From AP-15 sp035509615 (lineage in GTDB: Bacteria > Pseudomonadota > Alphaproteobacteria > ATCC43930 > CGMCC-115725): 24,766 nucleotides of DNA. Position numbers and translations under genes: made by a program. Positions 1-6,751 of the stretch are shown here, one piece after another. The DNA is taken from positions 1 through 24,766 of the forward strand of contig DATJLK010000023.1 in the NCBI GenBank assembly GCA_035509615.1, given 5' to 3'. The notes beneath the pieces were generated by a model, which saw only the letters and a list, made by a program, of their open reading frames with translations, was not told the origin of the DNA and searched no databases. Numbering within the stretch: the stretch's first letter is position 1; each line of letters begins with the position of its first letter.

Positions 1-378
1 CGCCTCACCGTCGAGAACGGCGCCTATTGGGCAATTGCGCGTGACGAAGAAGAAGCGCGCTTCTTGACGGCGCTATTAAATAGCGCGGTGGTGACGCAGT
101 CGGTTGCGCCGATGCAGCCGCGAGGAGCAAGCGGTTATCGACATTTCGACAAGCTCCCGTGGGAGCTGCCTATTCCTGAGTTTGATCGGCGGATAGAACT
201 GCATCGGGAATTGGCTGCGGCGGCGGCCGAGGCGGAGCGCGTCGCCGCCGCGGTAACGTTGCGCGAGGGCACGTATTTCACCAGCCAGCGGCGAGCGATC
301 CGTGTTGCGCTTACGGCGGACGGCATCGCCGCCAGGATTGATGCGCTCGTCACCCGCCTGCTCAACGGCGCGTCCTAA
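1..378 (+). CDS. C-terminal part of a DNA methyltransferase-like protein (5' truncated by window edge)
   Basis: The reading frame is open from the first base and stops with TAA at 376-378, so about 125 C-terminal residues are visible and the true start lies left of the window. The visible part contains 'FLTALLNSAVV', then 'QPRG', 'HFDKLPWELPIPEFD' and a helical stretch 'LHRELAAAAAEAERVAA'. This order is typical of the target-recognition/C-terminal part of large class I SAM-dependent DNA methyltransferases of the N6-adenine, type IIG or PglX-like kind, where 'ALLNS' and 'FDKLPWELPIPEFD' follow the catalytic domain. No catalytic motif is visible here. A role in restriction-modification or phage defence is inference only. 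The gene converges on the alpha/beta hydrolase with a 3-nt gap. Confidence 0.55.
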   Translation, partial: RLTVENGAYWAIARDEEEARFLTALLNSAVVTQSVAPMQPRGASGYRHFDKLPWELPIPEFDRRIELHRELAAAAAEAERVAAAVTLREGTYFTSQRRAIRVALTADGIAARIDALVTRLLNGAS

Positions 379-381
379 GGG

Positions 382-1236
382 TCATTCCATTCGCTGCCGG
401 ACGATGTCGGCGAGGAGCGGGTTGAACTGGTCGGCGGCCTCGTAGGCGACCCAGTGGCCAGCGCCGGGGATCACCTCGAAGCGCAGGCCGGGCTGGATGG
501 CTTCAAGCACGCGTTTGCGTTCGTCGAGATAGGGCCAGGCGCCGGCGTCATGCCCGCCCCAGATGCCGTCGAGCCGCGCCGTGACGCGCGGCAGCGCCTG
601 CAGCAGCGTGTCGGTGCGCGAAAAGCGTCGGCTGCGGATCCGGCCGCGCGGTGCGTTCAGATATTGGATGTAGACGGCGAGGTCGTCGATCTTGTCCTTG
701 TCGGCGATCATCAGCACCCCGAGGTTGTGCCGGGCGATTGCCAGCAGTTCCGCGACCGTGCCGCCCGGCTTCTGGCGCTCGAGTTCGGTCGGCTGACGCG
801 GCAGGCCGAGCCCGTTCGAGCCGACGATGGTAAATCCGCGGACCCGCTCGCCCAGCAAGGCCGCGACATGGCCGCCGACGACTCCGCCAAACGAGAACCC
901 GGCGAGATGCAGCCGCTCCTGCCGGGGCAGGACAAGATCGAGACCGTCGACGAGAATGCGGGCGAGGCTCTCGGCGGTATGCGGCTCGGGTGGGGTCGCC
1001 GAGCAGCCGAGCCCCGGCAGGTCGGGGGCGATGACGGTAAAATCGCGCGCCAAGGGCAGCACGTTGCGGATCCAATGCATCCACGAGCCGTAGCCGCCGT
1101 GGAACAGCACCAGCGCTGGCCCGGCACCCCAGATGCGCCACACCATCTGCCCATCGCCACAAGGGGTCTCGATGCGCATCGCCTCGGCCGCCACGCCATC
1201 GACCAAGCCCCTCGACTCCTCGCTGATTTCTGCCAC
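382..1236 (-). CDS. Alpha/beta hydrolase (284 aa)
   Basis: Single-domain alpha/beta-hydrolase fold enzyme, probably a cytosolic esterase or C-C bond hydrolase of unknown substrate. The oxyanion-hole motif is H46-G-G48. The nucleophile elbow is G-F-S115-F-G-G, the likely acid is D230 in 'GGHD', and the base is H261 in 'GAGHW'. The length is usual for the family. The start is GTG at 1236, supported by GGAGG seven or so bases upstream on the minus strand. There is no signal peptide. It converges with the methyltransferase fragment and diverges from the 63-residue gene, so it is probably a single-gene transcript. The family resembles meta-cleavage product hydrolases and lipolytic enzymes; sequence alone does not decide between them. 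Confidence 0.85.
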   Translation of the reverse strand: MAEISEESRGLVDGVAAEAMRIETPCGDGQMVWRIWGAGPALVLFHGGYGSWMHWIRNVLPLARDFTVIAPDLPGLGCSATPPEPHTAESLARILVDGLDLVLPRQERLHLAGFSFGGVVGGHVAALLGERVRGFTIVGSNGLGLPRQPTELERQKPGGTVAELLAIARHNLGVLMIADKDKIDDLAVYIQYLNAPRGRIRSRRFSRTDTLLQALPRVTARLDGIWGGHDAGAWPYLDERKRVLEAIQPGLRFEVIPGAGHWVAYEAADQFNPLLADIVRQRME

Positions 1237-1336
1237 CGATCGCCTCCGCTTACCGATTCCGCACGAGGCTGATATCCGGTTTCATGTCGGCCGCCTAGCC
1301 CCGTTGGAAGCAGCGATGGAACGCCCGCTTTTTCCG

Positions 1337-1376
1337 CCTCGTTCAGCGCAAGAGGGTCGGTTTACGAAACGAGGAG
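1337..1376 (+). promoter_or_regulatory. Inverted repeat enclosing the ribosome binding site of the 63-aa gene
   Basis: CCTCGTT at 1337-1343 is perfectly complementary to AACGAGG at 1368-1374. The Shine-Dalgarno GAGGAG at 1371-1376 lies in the 3' arm, so in mRNA the ribosome binding site would be paired, with a 24-nt loop. This topology fits a translational switch such as an RNA thermometer. That function is inferred from the stem and from the adjacent Hsp20 and Lon genes. Confidence 0.35.
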
Positions 1377-1382
1377 AGCAAC

Positions 1383-1574
1383 ATGGCAAATGAGCGCGAT
1401 CTTGCCCACGACATCGCCGATGAGGGGCTCGAAAAAATCATCGAAGGCGACGAGGAAAAGGGCCGCAGGATGATCGAGGAGGCAAAAAAGCGCGATCCGA
1501 AGGCAGTCGAGGAGCTGGCCGAAGAAGTCGAACGCGACCGCGAACAGGCCGAACATTTCATCGACAGGAAATAG
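1383..1574 (+). CDS. Small highly charged protein of unknown function (63 aa)
   Basis: The ORF starts with ATG after a clear GAGGAG ribosome binding site 6 nt upstream. The product is almost wholly hydrophilic and rich in Glu, Asp, Lys and Arg (for example 'EEAKKRDPKAVEELAEEVE'), predicted to be helical and partly coiled coil, with no Cys, Trp, signal peptide or membrane segment. It is not recognised as a named family. It lies about 400 bp upstream of hsp20-lon in the same direction, which hints at a stress-related role, perhaps as a small adaptor or chaperone-like acidic helix. That link is context only. The codon-quality bias and strong RBS make it likely to be real. Confidence 0.6.
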   Translation: MANERDLAHDIADEGLEKIIEGDEEKGRRMIEEAKKRDPKAVEELAEEVERDREQAEHFIDRK

Positions 1575-1702
1575 CGTCGGCGCGCATCCAAAGCTGATGA
1601 GGGCGCGGGCAAGGATGGTGACGGCGCAGGGTCGATAATCGCGACCGAAATCGTCGCGGCCTGCCGGCGCTTGGCGATCGCCGGCCGCAGTATCGGCAAT
1701 CT

Positions 1703-1746
1703 CGATTTCGCCTGCCGGCGCAGGCCGGCACGGGCAGCCGAAATCG
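1703..1746. repeat. Long imperfect hairpin in the gap before hsp20
   Basis: CGATTTCG (1703-1710) is the exact reverse complement of CGAAATCG (1739-1746). Inside it CTGCC (1712-1716) pairs with GGCAG (1733-1737) after one mismatch, leaving a 16-nt GC-rich loop. No T-run follows on either strand. It could end transcription of the 63-aa gene or be a protein-binding dyad. Confidence 0.35.
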
Positions 1747-1783
1747 CTCCCGAGCAGAGCCTGTCTTCGGGCCGGCCGCCGAC

Positions 1784-1811
1784 GGCCGCCCCCGGGATCG
1801 GGTGGGCGGCC
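1784..1811. repeat. GC-rich hairpin in the gap before hsp20
   Basis: GGCCGCCC (1784-1791) and GGGCGGCC (1804-1811) form a perfect 8-bp inverted repeat with a 12-nt loop. It lies in the 398-bp stretch 1575-1972, which holds no credible gene. The other structure in that stretch is the hairpin at 1703-1746 and the promoter-like boxes near 1899-1927. Confidence 0.3.
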
Positions 1812-1898
1812 CCTGCGAGGCTCCCGGCTTGACGGGTTTGGACGGCACGGGGTCGATGTCATTTGCGTCGTGCCGCGTGCAATCGATCGGCGATGTCC

Positions 1899-1927
1899 CC
1901 TGATTCGCGAGCGTTGGGTAACTATAT
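1899..1927 (+). promoter_or_regulatory. Candidate promoter for hsp20-lon
   Basis: CCTGAT (1899-1904) and CTATAT (1922-1927) are separated by 17 bp. The pair is a weak match to both the housekeeping and the alphaproteobacterial RpoH (CTTGAA / CCATAT-like) consensus. It would put the transcript start near 1934, immediately before the structured leader. A second candidate -35 (TTGACG, 1829-1834) has no convincing -10. Confidence 0.25.
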
Positions 1928-1933
1928 GACGCA

Positions 1934-1971
1934 GAGCGGCCATTGCAGCGCCGCTGCCGCTCGGAGCCGAG
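1934..1971 (+). promoter_or_regulatory. Structured hsp20 leader with alternative hairpins around the Shine-Dalgarno
   Basis: The hsp20 Shine-Dalgarno GGAG (1963-1966) lies inside the short palindrome CTCGGAGCCGAG (1960-1971), next to a second palindrome GCAGCGCCGCTGC (1945-1957). A competing 7-bp pairing joins GAGCGGC (1934-1940) to GCCGCTC (1956-1962) and would break both. The first fold hides the ribosome binding site and the second frees it. ROSE-type thermometers are known upstream of rhizobial small heat shock genes; this is only topologically similar, and no canonical ROSE signature was identified. Confidence 0.35.
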
Positions 1972-1972
1972 A

Positions 1973-2368
1973 ATGCCGGAACGTCAGTTGGAAGCGTTGA
2001 TGTGGGCCCAGGCCTGTGAAGCCATGGAGCGCGCCGAGCGCCTCCACCGGCAGTTCTTTCACCGGAGCCACGCAACCCCCAATTGGGAAGCGCCATGCGA
2101 CATCTTCGAGACCGACGACAGCTTGACGATCCTGATCGCCCTGCCCGGGGTGGCGGTCGATCAGATCCAGGTGACGATGAGCGCCGGGGTGCTGGTGGTA
2201 ACCGGGGAGCGGCCGCTGCCTCCCGAGATGGCAAAAGCACGAATTCATCGGTTGGAGATCCCGCATGGCCATTTTCAGCGTCGCATCGAATTGCCGCCGG
2301 CGCGATTTGAGCTGTCCGGCCGGCATCTCGCGAACGGTTGCCTGATGGTGCAGCTGCACAAATTGTGA
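1973..2368 (+). CDS. Small heat shock protein, Hsp20/alpha-crystallin family (131 aa)
   Basis: ATP-independent holdase chaperone that binds unfolding proteins in the cytosol. A helical N-terminal region (residues about 1-35) precedes an alpha-crystallin domain running from about residue 38 to the C-terminus. That domain has the characteristic 'DIFETDDSLTILIALPGV' beginning and 'LVVTGERP' strand. The protein ends right after the domain ('LMVQLHKL') and lacks the usual I-x-I C-terminal tail used for higher oligomers. I chose ATG at 1973 over an upstream in-frame TTG at 1943 because GGAG sits 6 nt before 1973 and the extra residues are not family-like. lon follows after 36 bp, so the two are probably one operon for holding and degrading damaged proteins. 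Confidence 0.88.
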   Translation: MPERQLEALMWAQACEAMERAERLHRQFFHRSHATPNWEAPCDIFETDDSLTILIALPGVAVDQIQVTMSAGVLVVTGERPLPPEMAKARIHRLEIPHGHFQRRIELPPARFELSGRHLANGCLMVQLHKL

Positions 2369-2404
2369 TGCGCGCGCCGCGACCTGACCCAAGGATTTTC
2401 CCGT

Positions 2405-4840
2405 ATGCCCTCAGAACAGCAACACGAACTCCGTAGCGCGGAAGCCGGCAGTCCTCCACCTTCCGGCGCCATCGAGCAATTGCTCGCCGGGATCCCGGCG
2501 CTGCCCGCCGACGCGCTGATCCTGATCCCGACGCGCAGCTTTGTGCTGTTTCCTGGGACGGTCCTGCCGGTAACCCTCGGGCGGCAGCGTTCGATTGCCG
2601 CCGCCCAGGCGGCGATCCGGCTGAACCGGCCGATCGGCCTGGTGTTGCAGCGCGATCCGGCGACCGAAGACCCGATCCCGGTCGATCTGCATCGGATGGG
2701 CACCGAGGCCAGTGTGTTGCGCTATGTCACGAGCCCGGATGGCCAGCATCACGTGATCAGCCAGGGTGAGCGACGGTTTCGCATCATCGATTTTCTCGAC
2801 GGCTACCCGTTTCTGGTCGCGCGCGTCGAGCGCCTGGCCGAACCGACGGCCAGCAACAAGGACATCGAGGCGCGGATGATGCATCTGCGCAATCAGGCGA
2901 TCGAAGTCTTGCAGCTGCTGCCGCAGACCCCGGTCGAACTGGTCAACGCCGTGCAATCCGCCTCCTCCGCGCCGGCACTCGCCGATCTGATCGCCAGCTT
3001 CATGGACATCACCCCGGCCGAAAAGCAGGAGATCCTCGAAACCGTCGATATCGAAAGCCGGCTCGATCGGGTGTCGGCGATGCTGGTCTATCGCATCGAA
3101 GTGCTGCGCCTTTCGCGCCAGATCAGCGAGCAGACCAAGGAAAAGATCGACGACCGCCAGCGCGAGTTCCTGTTACGCGAGCAGCTGAAGACGATCCAGA
3201 AGGAGCTCGGCGAAGGGGACGACGCCAAGAGCCAGGAAGTTGCCGAACTCGCCAAAAAAATCGACGAAGCCAAGATGCCGCCCGAGGTCGAAGGACATGC
3301 CAAGCGCGAGCTCGCTCGGCTCGAGCGAATGCCGGAAGCGGCGGGCGAATATTCAATGGCCCGCACCTACATCGAATGGCTGGCCGAGTTGCCGTGGTCG
3401 GTTGAGACCGGCGGACAAATCGACATCGCCGAGGCGCGCCGCATTCTCGACACCGATCATTACGGCCTGGCAAAGATCAAGCGGCGGATCCTTGAATATT
3501 TGGCAATCCAGCAGCTGAGCCCCGGCGGCCGCAGCCCGATCCTGTGCTTTGTCGGCCCCCCGGGCGTCGGCAAAACCTCGCTCGGACAGAGCATCGCCCG
3601 CGCCACCGGGCGCAAATTCGTGCGCGTCAGCCTGGGCGGCACGCATGACGAGGCCGAAATCCGTGGCCATCGCCGCACTTATATCGGGGCCTTGCCCGGC
3701 AACATCATCCAGGGCATCCGCCGCGCCGGGGCGCGCGACTGCGTGATGATGCTCGACGAGATCGACAAGCTCGGCCGCGGCATCCAGGGCGACCCCGCTT
3801 CGGCGTTGCTCGAAGTGCTTGATCCCGAGCAGAACTCGACATTCCGCGACAATTATCTCGGCGTGCCGTTCGATTTGTCGCGCGTCATGTTCATTACGAC
3901 AGCCAATGTGCTCGACAGCATTCCCGGACCCTTGCGCGACCGGATGGAGGTCATCGACCTGCCGGGCTATGTCGAGGACGAGAAATTCGAGATTGCCCGG
4001 CGCTATCTTGTCGCCCGCCAGCTGAAGGCGAACGGGCTGACCCCCGACCAGGCTGAGATCACCGACGACGCGATCCGCGCGATCATCCGCGACTACACCC
4101 GGGAGGCGGGCGTGCGCCAACTCGAGCGCGAGATCGGTGCCGCGTTGCGCAGTGCGGCGATGCGCATCGCCGAGAAAACCGATACGCATGTCCGCATCGA
4201 AGCGGAGATGCTGCGCGAGATCCTCGGCCCGGCCCGCTTCGAGGGTGAGGTGGCGATGCGCACCAGCGTTCCCGGTGTCGCCACCGGGCTGGCCTGGACG
4301 CCGGTCGGCGGCGACATCCTGTTTATCGAGGCCACACGGACGCCGGGCGGCAACCGGCTGATCCTGACCGGTCAGCTCGGCGAGGTCATGCGCGAAAGCG
4401 CGCAGGCGGCGCTGAGCCTGGTCAAGGCGCGCGCAGCCTCGCTCGGGCTCGATCCGGCGATCTTTGAGAAAAGCGACATCCATGTGCACGTTCCAGCCGG
4501 GGCGATCCCCAAGGACGGGCCCTCTGCCGGGGTGGCAATGTATACCGCACTGGTGTCATTGCTGACCGACCGCACCGTCCGCAGCGACACCGCGATGACC
4601 GGCGAGATCAGTCTGCGCGGCCTCGTCCTGCCGGTCGGCGGGATCAAGGAAAAAGTCGTCGCCGCCGCCCGCGCCGGGCTTCGCACCGTGATCCTGCCGG
4701 TGCGCAACCGCAAGGATTACGACGACATCCCCGAAAGTGCGCGCAACAGCCTGCGCTTCCGCTGGGCCGAACGTGTCGAAGAGGTCACCGAGGCCGCGCT
4801 CGAACCGGGGCCCAGCTCGTCAGCCCGCGCCGCCGAGTGA
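2405..4840 (+). CDS. lon: ATP-dependent protease Lon (811 aa)
   Basis: Cytosolic homo-oligomeric AAA+ serine protease that unfolds and degrades damaged and regulatory proteins. The N-terminal substrate-binding domain covers about residues 35-230 ('LILIPTRSFVLFPGTVLPV'). A coiled helical region follows ('REFLLREQLKTIQKELGE'). The AAA+ module has Walker A 384-GPPGVGKTS-392 and Walker B 'MMLDEID' with D451/E452. The C-terminal protease domain carries the Ser-Lys dyad: S707 in 'DGPSAG' and K750 in 'GGIKEK', matching E. coli S679 and K722. Length is normal. It follows hsp20 and lacks clpX or hupB neighbours, so it may be a second, stress-specific Lon paralogue; a housekeeping copy elsewhere is assumed, not seen. 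The RBS is AAGGA near 2391. Confidence 0.97.
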   Translation: MPSEQQHELRSAEAGSPPPSGAIEQLLAGIPALPADALILIPTRSFVLFPGTVLPVTLGRQRSIAAAQAAIRLNRPIGLVLQRDPATEDPIPVDLHRMGTEASVLRYVTSPDGQHHVISQGERRFRIIDFLDGYPFLVARVERLAEPTASNKDIEARMMHLRNQAIEVLQLLPQTPVELVNAVQSASSAPALADLIASFMDITPAEKQEILETVDIESRLDRVSAMLVYRIEVLRLSRQISEQTKEKIDDRQREFLLREQLKTIQKELGEGDDAKSQEVAELAKKIDEAKMPPEVEGHAKRELARLERMPEAAGEYSMARTYIEWLAELPWSVETGGQIDIAEARRILDTDHYGLAKIKRRILEYLAIQQLSPGGRSPILCFVGPPGVGKTSLGQSIARATGRKFVRVSLGGTHDEAEIRGHRRTYIGALPGNIIQGIRRAGARDCVMMLDEIDKLGRGIQGDPASALLEVLDPEQNSTFRDNYLGVPFDLSRVMFITTANVLDSIPGPLRDRMEVIDLPGYVEDEKFEIARRYLVARQLKANGLTPDQAEITDDAIRAIIRDYTREAGVRQLEREIGAALRSAAMRIAEKTDTHVRIEAEMLREILGPARFEGEVAMRTSVPGVATGLAWTPVGGDILFIEATRTPGGNRLILTGQLGEVMRESAQAALSLVKARAASLGLDPAIFEKSDIHVHVPAGAIPKDGPSAGVAMYTALVSLLTDRTVRSDTAMTGEISLRGLVLPVGGIKEKVVAAARAGLRTVILPVRNRKDYDDIPESARNSLRFRWAERVEEVTEAALEPGPSSSARAAE

Positions 4841-5067
4841 GCGCAATCGGAACTGGACCCAACGCATTCGACCAGCGCGCAATCGCTTAGCCGCGGTACC
4901 GGCGGCGCGTGACGCGCAGGCTGAAGAGCCCCGGTGACGAGAAGGAGAACGAAGAAGGGCGAGGCTTAAAACCGGCTGCCGGGCACTGATGATGCATTTT
5001 TGACGGCGCGCGGCGGACACTCCGGGGCAGAGATCGGAGCCGGTATCAATCTTGCCGAGAACGTTCG

Positions 5068-6588
5068 ATGCGCCAGTGCCAGCCAGAACCGCTCGCAGCG
5101 CGGGCTTCAGCCCGCTGTCGAGCAGGACGGCAATGCGCGCTGATCGCTGGTGTCGTCATCTGTCTGGTCACGGCATCTGGCGGGTCCAAAGCCGGAGATG
5201 AACTCTCTTCTATTGCCGTCAATACCGCGGACTCGGCACCAGCGGCTGCGGCGGCGGGTGAAACCCGCCCGAGCCAAGCCGCCGCCGCGCCAGCGGCCAC
5301 GACCGTCGTACAGCCGTCTGAGCCGGCCCGGACTGGATTGGCGCCGGCCAACCCGGCCGCGCCCGTAGCGGCGGCGCCGCCCCCGGCGATTGCTGCCAAT
5401 CCTGCGGCGGTCGACATTATTGCCGGATCAGGATGGCTCGGGCGACAAGTCGGGCTGCAACCCGATTCCGGGGTGTTTCTCGGCGGCCTCTGGGTCGGCA
5501 ATGGCAATTATCTGTTTTCGGGCGGCGCCAGTCCGGGAAACTCGAGCTTCAACAGCCTGTTCGTCGCCAATCTGACGCTTGATCTGGCCAAGCTGGCGCG
5601 GATTCCGGGGGCCGAGTTCGATGTGGAGTTCCTGAATTTTGCCGGCCAGCCGAGCAACCGGGAAGCCGGCACGGTCACTGGCTATAACGGGCTGCCGGGG
5701 TCGTCGCCATTGACCCGCAGCGAGCTGTACGAACTGTGGTGGCGGCAGGCGCTGTTTGACAACAGACTGATCATTCGCGTCGGCAAATCGGTTCCGACCT
5801 ACGATTTCAACAATGTCAGCCGAGCGCTGAAGACGACCGATGAAAGCCTTGCGATCCCGGCAGTCACCAGCCTGATCTACACCCCGATCTTTGTCAACCC
5901 GACCATCCTCGGCAACTTGCCCGGCTATTACAATTCAGCCTATGGAGTGACGACGACGATTGCCCCCAACAAAAATCTGTACATGTCTTACGGGGTCTAT
6001 GACGGCGATCTCGCCCTCGGCGAACAGACCGGGTTGTGGGCCACGCCGCATTTCAACGGCTATTATTTCAATATCGCCGAGGCCGGCGGTGGTTGGGTAC
6101 TCGGCTCGAACAAATTCCCCGGCAGCGCCGCGATCGGCGGCTGGGACCAGACCGGCGCTCTCAATCTGATTTCAAACACCGCAGCCATTGCGCAAAAAGG
6201 CACGCAGGGCATCTATACCTTCGGGTCGCAACGGTTGTGGAATATGACCGCGGATCCGGCGGCCGGCAGTGTCTCCGGCTTTTTCCAGTTCGGCACTAAC
6301 GATTCACGAACGATGCTGGCGCACAAGTATTTCGGCGTCGGATTGACCGGCTTCAACCTGATCCCACGCCGGCCGGCGGATTCCATTGGTGGTGGGTTGG
6401 CATGGTCATGGCTGAACACGAATCTCGGGTTCCGCAGCGACGAGACGCTGATCCAGTTCTATTATCAGGCACAGATCGTCAATAATTTGTATTTACAGCC
6501 GGTTTTCACCTACGTTCCCGATCCCGGGGCCAACCCCGATCTAAAGCCGGCGGCGATCGTGACCGTGCAGACCACCGTACTCTTCTGA
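5068..6588 (+). CDS. Outer-membrane porin, OprB-like carbohydrate-selective family (506 aa)
   Basis: Predicted beta-barrel channel for uptake of sugars or other small solutes. An N-terminal signal-like hydrophobic stretch ('ALIAGVVICLVTASG', about 23-37) is followed by an Ala/Pro-rich linker at about 55-112 that may span the periplasm or bind peptidoglycan. The barrel region starts near residue 120 with alternating aromatic strands ('GVFLGGLWVGNGNYLFSGG', 'LWWRQALFDNRLIIRVGK') and ends in the terminal Phe typical of outer-membrane proteins. OprB-family hallmarks include 'YYNSAYGV' and 'GLTGFNLIPRRPADSIGGGL'. The start at 5068 has only a weak GA-rich RBS. The position before a molybdenum hydroxylase cluster suggests it may import that cluster's substrate, although a terminator lies between. 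The 227-bp gap upstream (4841-5067) shows no gene. Confidence 0.82.
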   Translation: MRQCQPEPLAARASARCRAGRQCALIAGVVICLVTASGGSKAGDELSSIAVNTADSAPAAAAAGETRPSQAAAAPAATTVVQPSEPARTGLAPANPAAPVAAAPPPAIAANPAAVDIIAGSGWLGRQVGLQPDSGVFLGGLWVGNGNYLFSGGASPGNSSFNSLFVANLTLDLAKLARIPGAEFDVEFLNFAGQPSNREAGTVTGYNGLPGSSPLTRSELYELWWRQALFDNRLIIRVGKSVPTYDFNNVSRALKTTDESLAIPAVTSLIYTPIFVNPTILGNLPGYYNSAYGVTTTIAPNKNLYMSYGVYDGDLALGEQTGLWATPHFNGYYFNIAEAGGGWVLGSNKFPGSAAIGGWDQTGALNLISNTAAIAQKGTQGIYTFGSQRLWNMTADPAAGSVSGFFQFGTNDSRTMLAHKYFGVGLTGFNLIPRRPADSIGGGLAWSWLNTNLGFRSDETLIQFYYQAQIVNNLYLQPVFTYVPDPGANPDLKPAAIVTVQTTVLF

Positions 6589-6646
6589 GCGTTGACTCTC
6601 CCGAGCCTTGCCGCTGATCAAAACAATCGAAGCTCTGGTGACAGCG

Positions 6647-6674
6647 AAAATCGCCGTTTTATTAGCGGTTTTTT
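6647..6674 (+). terminator. Rho-independent terminator after the porin
   Basis: AAAATCGC (6647-6654) pairs with GCGGTTTT (6665-6672, one G-T pair) around a 10-nt loop, and the T-run 6669-6674 follows. It lies 59 bp after the porin stop and 77 bp before the next gene, so the porin is probably a separate transcript from the genes beyond. Confidence 0.6.
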
Positions 6675-6751
6675 ATCAGATCGGCGCTTAGCATCCGCTC
6701 CAGCCCGCGCTATTCCGAACCGTTTCGGCGAGCGAGGGGGGAGCGATACCC

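Noticed and set aside
1943..1972. TTG start extending Hsp20 by 10 residues
   Set aside because: No RBS stands before it, and it would run through the leader hairpins; ATG 1973 has GGAG at proper spacing.
3353..4489. 378-residue ORF antisense to lon
   Set aside because: The opposite strand encodes the AAA+ and protease motifs of Lon; this frame has low-complexity composition.
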